DNA of 14,755 nt from Caldisericota bacterium. Lineage in GTDB: Bacteria > Caldisericota > Caldisericia > Cryosericales > Cryosericaceae. Shown here piece by piece: positions 6,372 to 13,091 of this stretch. The notes beneath the pieces are model-generated. The model was not told the DNA's origin and made no database searches. It worked only from the letters and a program-made list of their open reading frames with translations. Each line of letters starts with the position of its first letter. Position 1 is the stretch's first letter. The stretch covers positions 1-14,755 of the forward strand of contig JAPLGH010000049.1 of assembly GCA_026390285.1 (NCBI GenBank). Direction: 5' to 3'. The position numbers were made by a program, and so were the translations under genes.

Positions 6372-7073
6372 ATGAGAGTACTGGTGGTAGAAGACGAACC
6401 AACGATGCTGTCCGCGCTTTCCGACGCGCTGACGCACGAACGGCTGGCTGTCGATACGGCGCTGGATGGCCGCGAGGCACTCAGCAGGGTCCATATCGAG
6501 CAGGCATACGACCTGGTCCTGCTGGACCTGATGATGCCACGCATGGACGGCCTGACGTTCCTCAGGACCATCCGGTCCGAGGGATACGTCATGCCCGTTT
6601 TAGTATTGACGGCCCGGAACCTGACGAACGACAAGGTCACCGGCCTGGACGCGGGCGCCGACGACTACCTGACCAAGCCTTTCGACCTCGACGAACTGCT
6701 GGCACGGGTGCGCGCTCTCCTGCGCAGAGACAGAAGCCCAAAGACATCCATCCTGCGGTCAGGAGCAGTACAACTGGATACCGTGACCCATGCCTGCCAA
6801 CTGAACGGAAGGCCTGTCACGCTGGCTACCAAGGAAGAGCAGCTTCTCGATTACCTGCTGCGCAACCAGGGACGCATCGTGCCGCGCGAAGAACTGGAAG
6901 ACCACTTATGGGATGCCAAGGCATCGCTGTGGTCCGACACCCTGCGCACGCATGTGCGCTACCTGCGTGCCAAGCTGGACACAGACCCGGCGCATCCACT
7001 CATCACGACCGTGCGTGGACTGGGCTACGGCATCGTCGCCCCCTCCGACAAGGGGGACGGACATGACTCATAG
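6372..7073 (+). CDS. OmpR/PhoB-family response regulator
   Basis: The 233-residue protein has a receiver domain (1-115) and a winged-helix DNA-binding domain (about 130-225). Receiver residues are visible: E7-D8, phospho-acceptor D52 in LVLLDLMMPRMDG, T80 and K102 in LTKPF. The C-terminal domain shows LTxKEEQLLDYLLRNQGRIV, RTHVRYLRAKLD and the closing TTVRGLGYGI, all standard for the OmpR class. Phosphorylation by the kinase encoded next should control its binding to direct repeats. The open frame begins at 6309, but the ATG at 6372 follows AAGGAGGAG and begins exactly at the receiver's first strand (MRVLVVEDE). The gene overlaps the kinase gene by 11 nt, so the two are translationally coupled. 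The repeat at 6290-6306 may be its own binding site. Confidence 0.93.
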   Translation: MRVLVVEDEPTMLSALSDALTHERLAVDTALDGREALSRVHIEQAYDLVLLDLMMPRMDGLTFLRTIRSEGYVMPVLVLTARNLTNDKVTGLDAGADDYLTKPFDLDELLARVRALLRRDRSPKTSILRSGAVQLDTVTHACQLNGRPVTLATKEEQLLDYLLRNQGRIVPREELEDHLWDAKASLWSDTLRTHVRYLRAKLDTDPAHPLITTVRGLGYGIVAPSDKGDGHDS

Positions 7074-9513
7074 GCTGGCAGGAACGCGCTCTCGCCTGGT
7101 TTTCGTCGCAGTTCTGCTGTTCATAGCCGCGATCGTCCTGGGGAGCCTCATGCGCAACGCCACACGGGGCGCAGCCGATCCAGACACGCAGGAGATCACG
7201 ACGACCGAAGTGAATACGACGATCCGGGAGCGCATCACAAGTCTCGACCCCGGCGTGATGACCGAAGCAGCGGTACGGGGTGCGATCGAAGACCAGCTGC
7301 CCGCCCTCGGAGCCAGAGGATTCATCCGCGTGCGCATCGCGGGCAGGAACATCGATGTCCTCGTGGGAACCGACTACAGCCTCGACAACGTCATGGGAAT
7401 CTCTGTTCAGCAGAGCATGTGGCAGTACCGCCTGTCACTCGCCCCTGTGAATGCGCCGGAGGAACTCCAGCCGTTGTACGTCACCTACATGAATTCCGGC
7501 ATGGGCAATTACTGGGGCGAACTCATCATTGGCAGCGCAGGTCCTACTGCAGCACAGGTCAGGACCTCGGTGGGTTTCATGATCGCCATGTGGGCGTGTC
7601 TGTGTCTCGTGGCCATCTGTGTCATCAGGGTGTTTCTCCTCCCCGGGAACCACGTTATTCGAAGAGGAACATCATGGACACCGCTGCGCCGTGGACTGGC
7701 CCTGGCGCTAATCGGAGCCATCCTCGCCGTTCCCATCGTGTGGACCCTGGTCAGCAAGACGCACGCCGCCGCACGGGAAGAGTTCGCCCGGGGAACGGAC
7801 CTCGACGTGACGTCCACAGCAAACACGATGTCCGAGTGGCTCTCGACAGGCGAAGTCTCGGCTGCGTTCCTGCACGCGACGTATGCCATGTCCTACCCGG
7901 ACTGCTCGTTCCGTATCCTGGTGGATGGCAAGCTGCAGGATCGCGCGGGCGTGGATTACGGTCCCGCCTCTTATCAGAAGCCTGGCGACTCGCCGACGTG
8001 GCGCAAGCTGGCTCCTCTCATCGAGGGTGGCACGCCACGGCCCAGCTACCTGACGACCTCCACCAAGGACAGCGTCCGCGTGGAGCTGGTGGCTCCCGAG
8101 CCAGACTACTGGCAAGTCATCCGCCTGCGCCACACACTCCTGTGGGCTGTTCCCACCCTTCTCGCGGTCCTCTTCGCGCTGGGATACCTGACGGGCCGGC
8201 GGTCCGAGCTCACCGTCCCATCTTCCGAGGAGATCCTCCGTCATGCGGTCGCGCGCCAGGCGGTCCTAACGGTCCTTGTCGTCTGCGTGGCGCTTGTGCC
8301 CGCTGCCGGCTGGTTCGTCCAGACCTACGAGGCAGCAGCCGTCGGCCGGCTCGACAAGACCCTGCAGCATGACGCTGCGACTCTCAGCGGCCTGCTGAGC
8401 AGCCTCGATCCATCAGTAGCCGCCAAGAAATCCCTCCAGATTGCAGATTCTACGCTGGCTGTCGCCCGGACCGGCATGGTCTACTCACTGAAGTTCCAAC
8501 TGAAGGACGGCCGAACAGACGGTGTCAACATCAACCCGGCGGAGAGTATGCTCAGTGTCGTGACGGGCACGGACACACCCACGGTCCGCATCATCGCAAA
8601 TCATACCGACTGGTCCATCCCACCCAGTCACAACCTGGTGGTGCGCGTCGTCGGCGCAAGTGGCCATCTAAAGGACGGCACACTCTACACGTTCCTGCTG
8701 GGGACGACGATGCGACCCGTCCAGCAAGACATGCAGGAACTGTGGAAAGCCGCCGCATGGGCTGGACCCGTCGCCTTCCTGTTCATCGTCCTGGCCGGCC
8801 TGATCGCGGCCAGTCTCGCCCTCCACCCGGTCGCCGAGTCGATGCGCCGGCTGGAGCAATTCACGGGAGACGCCGGGCATGAACTGCGGACTCCACTTAG
8901 TTCCATCCGCCTCAACACGCAGGTCGCGCTCAACCAGGACCAGGAGCCTGAGGAATTCCGCAGGCATCTCACGGCCATCGCATCACAGGCCGAGCGCTCC
9001 ACGCACCTCTCAGAGTCGCTGCTCCTGCTGGCACGCCTCGACGGGGAGCAATCCGCTCCAATTGCACCAGTCCAGCTGCTAGATATCTGGGGGGGCTTGC
9101 GCAGCGCTCATGCCGAGACCTTGACCGCCAAGTCGATGACATTGCAGACGCCAGAGACGGACATGACTCTGGTGACCAATCGCGAGTTGCTGACCGTCGC
9201 CTTGGACAACCTAGTGGAGAACGCTGTCCGCTATGCGCCCGAAGGGACAGCCGTCACCATCACTGCTCAGAGAAGCGAGAGTTTGATAACCATCGCCGTC
9301 ACCGACCAGGGCCCCGGCATGCCGCCCGAGGCGCTGCCGCGTATCTGGGACCGTTTCACGCGCGTGGACCCTAGCCGCAGTCGCGATTCAGGGGGCAACG
9401 GTCTGGGTCTGGCCATCGTCCGCAAGGCGGTGGAGACAATGCATGGCCATGTCGCAGTGGTCAGCGAGGTCGGCAAGGGCAGTACGTTCTCCATCCTCCT
9501 TCCGGCTTCCTGA
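7063..9513 (+). CDS. sensor histidine kinase with three tandem membrane-sensor modules
   Basis: The 816-residue protein is about twice the usual size. Six hydrophobic segments (about 10-30, 168-193, 210-230, 357-376, 400-420, 566-588) frame three extracytoplasmic stretches of roughly 137, 125 and 145 residues, so a TM-sensor-TM unit occurs three times in a row. Modules 1 and 3 share an S-L-D-P element early in the external part (60-63 and 447-450) and a similar order of elements, hinting at internal duplication. The cytoplasmic kinase has the H box FTGDAGHELRTPLSSIRLN (H606), N box LDNLVENAVRYA (N720), G1 DQGPGM (748-753), F box IWDRFTRVD and G2 GGNGLGLAIV (777-786); it appears fully active. 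The last membrane segment runs almost straight into the dimerisation helix (HPVAESMRRLEQF), leaving little room for a HAMP domain. Its partner is the upstream regulator. The signal is unknown. Confidence 0.92.
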   Translation: MTHRLAGTRSRLVFVAVLLFIAAIVLGSLMRNATRGAADPDTQEITTTEVNTTIRERITSLDPGVMTEAAVRGAIEDQLPALGARGFIRVRIAGRNIDVLVGTDYSLDNVMGISVQQSMWQYRLSLAPVNAPEELQPLYVTYMNSGMGNYWGELIIGSAGPTAAQVRTSVGFMIAMWACLCLVAICVIRVFLLPGNHVIRRGTSWTPLRRGLALALIGAILAVPIVWTLVSKTHAAAREEFARGTDLDVTSTANTMSEWLSTGEVSAAFLHATYAMSYPDCSFRILVDGKLQDRAGVDYGPASYQKPGDSPTWRKLAPLIEGGTPRPSYLTTSTKDSVRVELVAPEPDYWQVIRLRHTLLWAVPTLLAVLFALGYLTGRRSELTVPSSEEILRHAVARQAVLTVLVVCVALVPAAGWFVQTYEAAAVGRLDKTLQHDAATLSGLLSSLDPSVAAKKSLQIADSTLAVARTGMVYSLKFQLKDGRTDGVNINPAESMLSVVTGTDTPTVRIIANHTDWSIPPSHNLVVRVVGASGHLKDGTLYTFLLGTTMRPVQQDMQELWKAAAWAGPVAFLFIVLAGLIAASLALHPVAESMRRLEQFTGDAGHELRTPLSSIRLNTQVALNQDQEPEEFRRHLTAIASQAERSTHLSESLLLLARLDGEQSAPIAPVQLLDIWGGLRSAHAETLTAKSMTLQTPETDMTLVTNRELLTVALDNLVENAVRYAPEGTAVTITAQRSESLITIAVTDQGPGMPPEALPRIWDRFTRVDPSRSRDSGGNGLGLAIVRKAVETMHGHVAVVSEVGKGSTFSILLPAS

Positions 9514-9566
9514 CGCTCATGAAGTGTGAAGACCATTGTACCTGGTACAATGGTCTTCACACTTCA
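9513..9566. repeat. palindromic repeat element, copy B, with a perfect 47-bp palindrome
   Basis: Positions 9520-9542 and 9544-9566 are exact reverse complements (23 bp each) around a single T at 9543. The same core, TTGTACCTGGTACAA, and the same leading ACGCTCATGAA occur in copy A. It lies between the convergent kinase and CGGC genes, only 2 nt beyond the CGGC stop. Neither strand has a T-tract after the stem, so a classic intrinsic terminator is unlikely; the transcript would still form a very stable hairpin from either side. Confidence 0.9.
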
Positions 9567-9568
9567 GT

Positions 9569-10018
9569 CTAGTCGTAGGCCAGGCGGATTTCCTCGGTAG
9601 CAAGCATGGGCTGGATGAGTTTCCGCCACATGGGAGACTTCCAGGAACCTAGCGCGTCGTGGATCTTGAAGTACTTCTGAGGAATGGGGTGGGTTCCGAC
9701 GACGACAGGGATGCCGTATTGCTCCTGGATAAACCGTCGGAAGTAGTCGATGCGCGTGCAGGGTGGATAGCCGACAAGCATGCCCGTGGCAAGATGGATG
9801 ACGGTCACCCCGTTCTTCTTCATCTCGGCGGGAGCGTATTCCACATTTCCCCCGGGACACCCACCGCACGTGGTACAGCCGACGAGTTCCACTTCCTTCC
9901 CTGCGTAGATGCTGAACGCCCCCTCGCGGTTCCTCAAGGCGCGCAGGCATTTGCCGGCCGCGCACGTGTGGTACCTGTTGCAGATGACGATCCCAACACG
10001 TACAATCTCGTCGCTCAT
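9569..10018 (-). CDS. CGGC domain-containing protein
   Basis: The 149-residue protein matches the small CGGC domain family, thought to bind metal through cysteines. It begins VGIVICNRYHTCAAGKCLRA, with C13, C19 and C24, then has VELVGCTTCGGCPGGNV, with C48, C51 and C54 in the signature C-x-x-C-G-G-C. Next comes IHLATGMLVGYPPCTRID (C87), which fits the family's 'H-x-x-T-G-x..PPC' segment. The C-terminal 50 residues (GIPVVVGTHPIPQKYFKIH) complete the domain. No signal peptide is present, so it is cytoplasmic. The ATG at 10018 follows GAGGAGG with ideal spacing. Biochemical function is not established for the family; the neighbouring Mrp and NifX-like genes make a role in iron-sulphur or metal handling plausible, but only by context. 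Confidence 0.85.
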   Translation of the reverse strand: MSDEIVRVGIVICNRYHTCAAGKCLRALRNREGAFSIYAGKEVELVGCTTCGGCPGGNVEYAPAEMKKNGVTVIHLATGMLVGYPPCTRIDYFRRFIQEQYGIPVVVGTHPIPQKYFKIHDALGSWKSPMWRKLIQPMLATEEIRLAYD

Positions 10019-10306
10019 CGAACCTCCTCATCTAGAACAGATTTACGCCAACAAGTCTAGCCACATTTGGTGAAGTAGGCTCACCGCAATCCAACTGAAA
10101 TAACGGGCATTTCCTGTGGTTTGCTGTTCATGACGCACAGTGCATTACGCATCATGCGTTTATTCCCTCTGATACGCCGGCAACACCACACACAGCCTCC
10201 GCCAATGCCCTCCATGCAGAAGCCCTGGTACACTACCTTCCACCAGACCTTCTGCCGTCTTCCAGGAACTATGTGCGGCTTTCGAATTACTGCACCTTCA
10301 GGATCC
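10019..10306. other. 288-nt spacer without a convincing gene
   Basis: The spacer lies between the CGGC gene and the end of mrp. It has the CGGC ribosome site next to 10018, a perfect 13-bp palindrome ACGCATCATGCGT (10147-10159) and an imperfect inverted repeat around it (10130-10156). A 44-codon minus-strand frame (10081-10215, starting MEGIGGGCVWCC) has only a weak ribosome site and no recognisable family. I found no clear promoter or intrinsic terminator. Confidence 0.4.
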
Positions 10307-11137
10307 TCACGCTTGAGGGGTGGCAGGCTTCGCAGGCGCAGCCGTGTTTGTCGATGTCGTCGCGATGTATTCCGCGAGTGCCTCGGTGACTGGGGCGAAG
10401 GAAGGCATCTCGACATCTTCCACATGACCAGTGTCGGCCTGCAGCGTCACATTTGAGTCGATCGGCATGCGTGCAAGAATAGGGGCACCAATGCGGTCAG
10501 CCAGCTCCTGCGCGTGGCTGGGACCAAACAGCTCAAATGCCTCGCCACAGTGAGGGCAGGTAGCCATCGCCATGTTCTCGACGATTCCAAGAATCGGCTT
10601 GTGCATCTGCTTTGCCATGCCAGCAGCCTTCTCGACGATCACGCTGGCCAGCTCCTGTGGCGTCGTGACCATGAGAATAGCATCGACCGGAAGGGACTGG
10701 AATGCCGTCAGGGGCACGTCAGCCGTTCCTGGCGGCAGGTCCATGATGAGGACATCCAGATCTCCCCACACCACATCAGTCCAGAACTGTTTAATGGCAG
10801 ATGTGAGCAGCGGGCCGCGCCAGATGACCGCCTGATTTGAGTCTTCCAGGAACATGTTGACAGAGATAAGCTTGATGCCAGTCCGTGTCTCAGGAGGGAC
10901 GATGCCGACCGTCGAAGACTCAGGACGCGCGTTCAGGCCGAAAAGGCGCGGAATAGACGGTCCTGTGATGTCTGCATCTATGATGCCGACCTTGAAACCG
11001 CGGCGCGCGAGCTCGACTGCTGCCATGGCGGACACGAGGGACTTGCCCACGCCGCCCTTGCCGCTGGCGACGGCCAGCACGTGCCGCACGTGATTGAACT
11101 CCGGGGTCACGGTCTGTCCAATGCTAGCAGTTTCCAT
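10307..11137 (-). CDS. mrp: Mrp/NBP35-family iron-sulphur cluster carrier ATPase
   Basis: The 276-residue P-loop protein is of the Mrp/ApbC/NBP35 type, which binds and transfers Fe-S clusters to apo-proteins in the cytoplasm. The deviant Walker A G-K-G-G-V-G-K-S lies at 26-33. IIDADITGPSIPRLFG (52-67) is the family's switch I region, MDLPPGTAD (132-140) is switch II, and E-N-M-A with the cluster-bridging C-P-H-C lies at 187-197 (C194, C197). The N-terminal DUF59 domain of long Mrp proteins is absent, as in many bacterial and archaeal short forms. The tail (TTSTNTAAPAKPATPQA) is low-complexity. The ATG at 11137 is chosen because AAGGAG lies 6 nt upstream; the frame stays open to 11212 but that part overlaps the preceding gene. 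It overlaps the DUF134-NifX gene by 14 nt, so the two are co-transcribed and coupled. Confidence 0.92.
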   Translation of the reverse strand: METASIGQTVTPEFNHVRHVLAVASGKGGVGKSLVSAMAAVELARRGFKVGIIDADITGPSIPRLFGLNARPESSTVGIVPPETRTGIKLISVNMFLEDSNQAVIWRGPLLTSAIKQFWTDVVWGDLDVLIMDLPPGTADVPLTAFQSLPVDAILMVTTPQELASVIVEKAAGMAKQMHKPILGIVENMAMATCPHCGEAFELFGPSHAQELADRIGAPILARMPIDSNVTLQADTGHVEDVEMPSFAPVTEALAEYIATTSTNTAAPAKPATPQA

Positions 11138-11864
11138 GCCTATCTCCTTCATGATAGCAGGACACTTTTCCAGCCAGGTCGACAAACGTCCCTGTACGAT
11201 AGGCCTCAACAATCTCGTCCAGATTGCTCTTGTCTGTCTGCATCACTGCATAGCCTGCAGCAGTCATTGCATTTATGGCACCCGGTCCCATCCCACCTAC
11301 GATGATCGTGTCGCAACCATGCGCTGCGTCGGCCATGCAGCCGTGCACCTCATCATGGCTTACATCGGATTCTCCATGATTCTCCTCACCATGAATGTGC
11401 GCAAACTTGTCACGCAGTTCCAATGCGGTCACCTTCCCATCGGTTATCTCAACAACTTTGTAGTAGTGCGCACGCCCAAAGTGTGGACACAGCGTCGTGC
11501 CGTCGTCGGTCGGAAATGCAATACGCGTGATCATGCTGGTGCCTCCTGTACTCTTCTTCTGGTGTCTCTGATGTGTAGCGCTCTTGATGTCCGCGTCCCA
11601 CGCCTGTGCAACCGTCAGCGGATAGCCGCGGACGAGTGCTGCTGCGACTTTGCGTCGAGCACCCGCAAGGATACGTTGGAACGTACTCTGGGAGATGCCC
11701 ATGCGGAATGCAGCTTCGGTCTGGTCGACGTCCAGCAGGTCGCTGAGGCGCAATGCCTCCATCTCGTCGGCCCCGAGGACGTGCAACGTCCCTGAGGCCT
11801 CCGGACAGGGGAGACTCGTTCCCTCATACGTGCCACATCTGCGGGCGACCTGTCGTCTGGGCAT
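11124..11864 (-). CDS. DUF134 HTH domain fused to a NifX/NifB-type dinitrogenase cofactor domain
   Basis: The 246-residue protein has two domains. Residues 1-90 are DUF134: MPRRQVARR, then DEMEALRLSDLLDVDQTEAA and MGISQSTFQRILAGARRKV, a sigma70-region-4-like helix-turn-helix that suggests DNA binding. Residues 111-246 are a NifX/NafY-like domain: RIAFPTDDGTTLCPHFGRA, TIIVGGMGPGAINAM and a closing CYHEGDRHGNC. It carries an extra His/Glu-rich stretch (AHIHGEENHGESDVSHDEVHGC, about 155-176), together with His and Cys residues likely to bind metal. In many anaerobes DUF134 and NifX-like proteins are separate neighbours beside Mrp. The start (ATG 11864) follows AAGGAG. A second excellent ribosome site precedes Met111, so a free NifX-like protein of 136 residues may also be made. 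No nitrogenase genes are seen; the role is probably iron/metal-cluster homeostasis (inference). Confidence 0.88.
   Translation of the reverse strand: MPRRQVARRCGTYEGTSLPCPEASGTLHVLGADEMEALRLSDLLDVDQTEAAFRMGISQSTFQRILAGARRKVAAALVRGYPLTVAQAWDADIKSATHQRHQKKSTGGTSMITRIAFPTDDGTTLCPHFGRAHYYKVVEITDGKVTALELRDKFAHIHGEENHGESDVSHDEVHGCMADAAHGCDTIIVGGMGPGAINAMTAAGYAVMQTDKSNLDEIVEAYRTGTFVDLAGKVSCYHEGDRHGNC
11532..11547 (-). promoter_or_regulatory. internal ribosome site and ATG inside the DUF134-NifX gene
   Basis: A perfect AGGAGG (plus-strand CCTCCT at 11542-11547) lies 7 nt before an in-frame ATG (11532-11534) exactly where the NifX-like domain begins (MITRIAFPTD). This is as strong as any site in the window, so a second, shorter product is likely. 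Confidence 0.6.
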
Positions 11865-11882
11865 GTCATCTCCTTGCACGAT

Positions 11883-11913
11883 ATGAATATATATTCATTT
11901 CGCTGAGTGTCAA
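11883..11913 (-). promoter_or_regulatory. promoter and palindromic operator of the DUF134-NifX / mrp operon
   Basis: On the minus strand TTGACA (11908-11913) and TATATT (11886-11891) are 16 bp apart, predicting a start near 11879 and a leader of about 15 nt. The perfect 16-bp palindrome ATGAATATATATTCAT (11883-11898) covers the -10, a typical repressor position. The first gene encodes a helix-turn-helix domain, so self-repression is a testable inference. Confidence 0.7.
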
Positions 11914-11971
11914 CCTGCACGAGGAGCCACAGCCTGCATGTCGCATGGCCGGCACGTGCTCGCCGGATAGC

Positions 11972-12005
11972 GAAAAGAAGACCCCCGGGAGAGCTTCTCG
12001 GGGGT
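11972..12005 (-). terminator. intrinsic terminator after the lipoprotein gene
   Basis: An 11-bp stem rich in G:C (11981-12005, ACCCCCG against CGGGGGT, with two G-U pairs further in) is followed on the minus strand by CTTCTTTTC. It lies about 60 nt beyond the lipoprotein stop and separates it from the DUF134-NifX operon. Confidence 0.75.
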
Positions 12006-12066
12006 ACAGATTTCAGAGACGGAAGGTCATCCTGCGATGCTACTGTTACCGCAGACGCGGCCTGCC

Positions 12067-13089
12067 CTAGGGGCTGAGGGACAGTGCTGCCACCTTCCAG
12101 GAACCACCGCCCTGCGGGATGAGCTCCACCCAGCGGACGCTGCGACCGTTGTCCCATCCATACTTCTCCGGCGATTCGGATGTCTTCACGTCCAGCGTCA
12201 CCTTGTAGAACTCGTGCTCCGCTGTCCACTGCTCAAGGCTGGCCTGCTCGACGCTCACGACGGTCAACGCGCTCAGGCTCTGGAAGTTAGCCAGCCACCT
12301 CTGGGCGGTGGCTTCGTCTGGTGACGCCGCGTAGGCAAGCTGACGTACTGCCCATTCGGGCTGCCCGGTGCTGATAAAGCCGAAGAACTGGCGCAGGTCC
12401 TTCTCGTGGTTGTCCGTCCGCGGCTTCAGCAGGGCTTCACGGTCGATGGGCAGGACCATGTCCTCATTCCGGTCGTTGACTGCCCGGAGGACGACGCCCG
12501 TGATGCCATCCACGAAGAACCAATAAGTCAGCGTGCCGCCGGAGGCAAGCGTTTCGGAGAAGGAAAACACCCACCCCGGCCTTTTGTGGCTGTCGCTGTC
12601 GTATTCGTACGTAAACTCCGTCCAGGTGAGAGCGGAAAACTCTGCGCCCTGAGCGGCGGCGGCCTTTGCGGCATCCTTCATCGCCACGGCGGGACGCTCT
12701 CTCGGCCAGTCGGCGCCCATGGCCATCGTTGAAAAACTCCGCGTCCCGATGTCCGTGCTGGCAATCGTGTTGCCCTTGATGCTGAACATCATCCAGTTTT
12801 CACCGACAGGGTCAGCGTACCAGACGAACCAGGCCGCTGACCGGTCGCTGTCTTGCCAGTCGGAGGCAAGGCGCATAGTAAGCGAATCACGTTCCTCGAC
12901 GGGTGCGAGGCGCCATAGCACGGCGTCACCAAAATTCTTCTTCGCCTCCGGCCAGACGAGTTCGGCAGCCTCCACAGAGGTCAGGCCGGCTGTCTGCGAC
13001 GGACTCCCCGACGTGCGCTTGCATCCAGCCAGCGAGCACGAAACGACACACAGCAGAAGACAGAGCACGACGAGACGACGAGTGGTCAT
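12067..13089 (-). CDS. lipoprotein of unknown function
   Basis: The 340-residue protein starts with a lipoprotein signal: MTTRRLVVLCLLLCVV, then the lipobox S-L-A-G-C with the lipidated C23. It is therefore exported and membrane-anchored. The middle (about 130-215) alternates a helical A-rich stretch (DAAKAAAAQGAEF) with strands ending PGWVFSFSE and LTYWFFVDGITGVVLRA, resembling PepSY-like folds, although the match is loose. The C-terminal ~110 residues (FGFISTGQPEWAVRQL ... FYKVTLDVK ... RWVELIPQGGGSWKVAAL) look like an NTF2-like module such as DUF4829, which often ends bacterial lipoproteins. No enzyme motif is visible. The ATG has GGAGG at good spacing. An intrinsic terminator follows, and a promoter candidate with an inverted repeat lies just upstream, so it may be transcribed on its own. 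Confidence 0.8.
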   Translation of the reverse strand: MTTRRLVVLCLLLCVVSCSLAGCKRTSGSPSQTAGLTSVEAAELVWPEAKKNFGDAVLWRLAPVEERDSLTMRLASDWQDSDRSAAWFVWYADPVGENWMMFSIKGNTIASTDIGTRSFSTMAMGADWPRERPAVAMKDAAKAAAAQGAEFSALTWTEFTYEYDSDSHKRPGWVFSFSETLASGGTLTYWFFVDGITGVVLRAVNDRNEDMVLPIDREALLKPRTDNHEKDLRQFFGFISTGQPEWAVRQLAYAASPDEATAQRWLANFQSLSALTVVSVEQASLEQWTAEHEFYKVTLDVKTSESPEKYGWDNGRSVRWVELIPQGGGSWKVAALSLSP

Positions 13090-13091
13090 AG

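Noticed and set aside
7419..8372. 317-codon plus-strand open frame inside the histidine kinase gene
   Set aside because: It is a shifted frame rich in R, P and G, without a ribosome site, lying within an intact kinase sequence.
9520..9566. Palindrome read as a bidirectional intrinsic terminator
   Set aside because: No run of T follows the stem on either strand, the stem is only moderately G+C-rich, and a related copy sits upstream of genes rather than at gene ends.
10130..10159. Inverted repeat CATGACGCA...CGCATCATG and the palindrome ACGCATCATGCGT
   Set aside because: Short and partly mismatched, with no promoter or tail nearby; chance cannot be excluded.
10081..10215. 44-codon minus-strand frame starting MEGIGGGCVWCC
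   Set aside because: Weak ribosome site, no family recognised and no support from neighbours; kept only as a note on the spacer.
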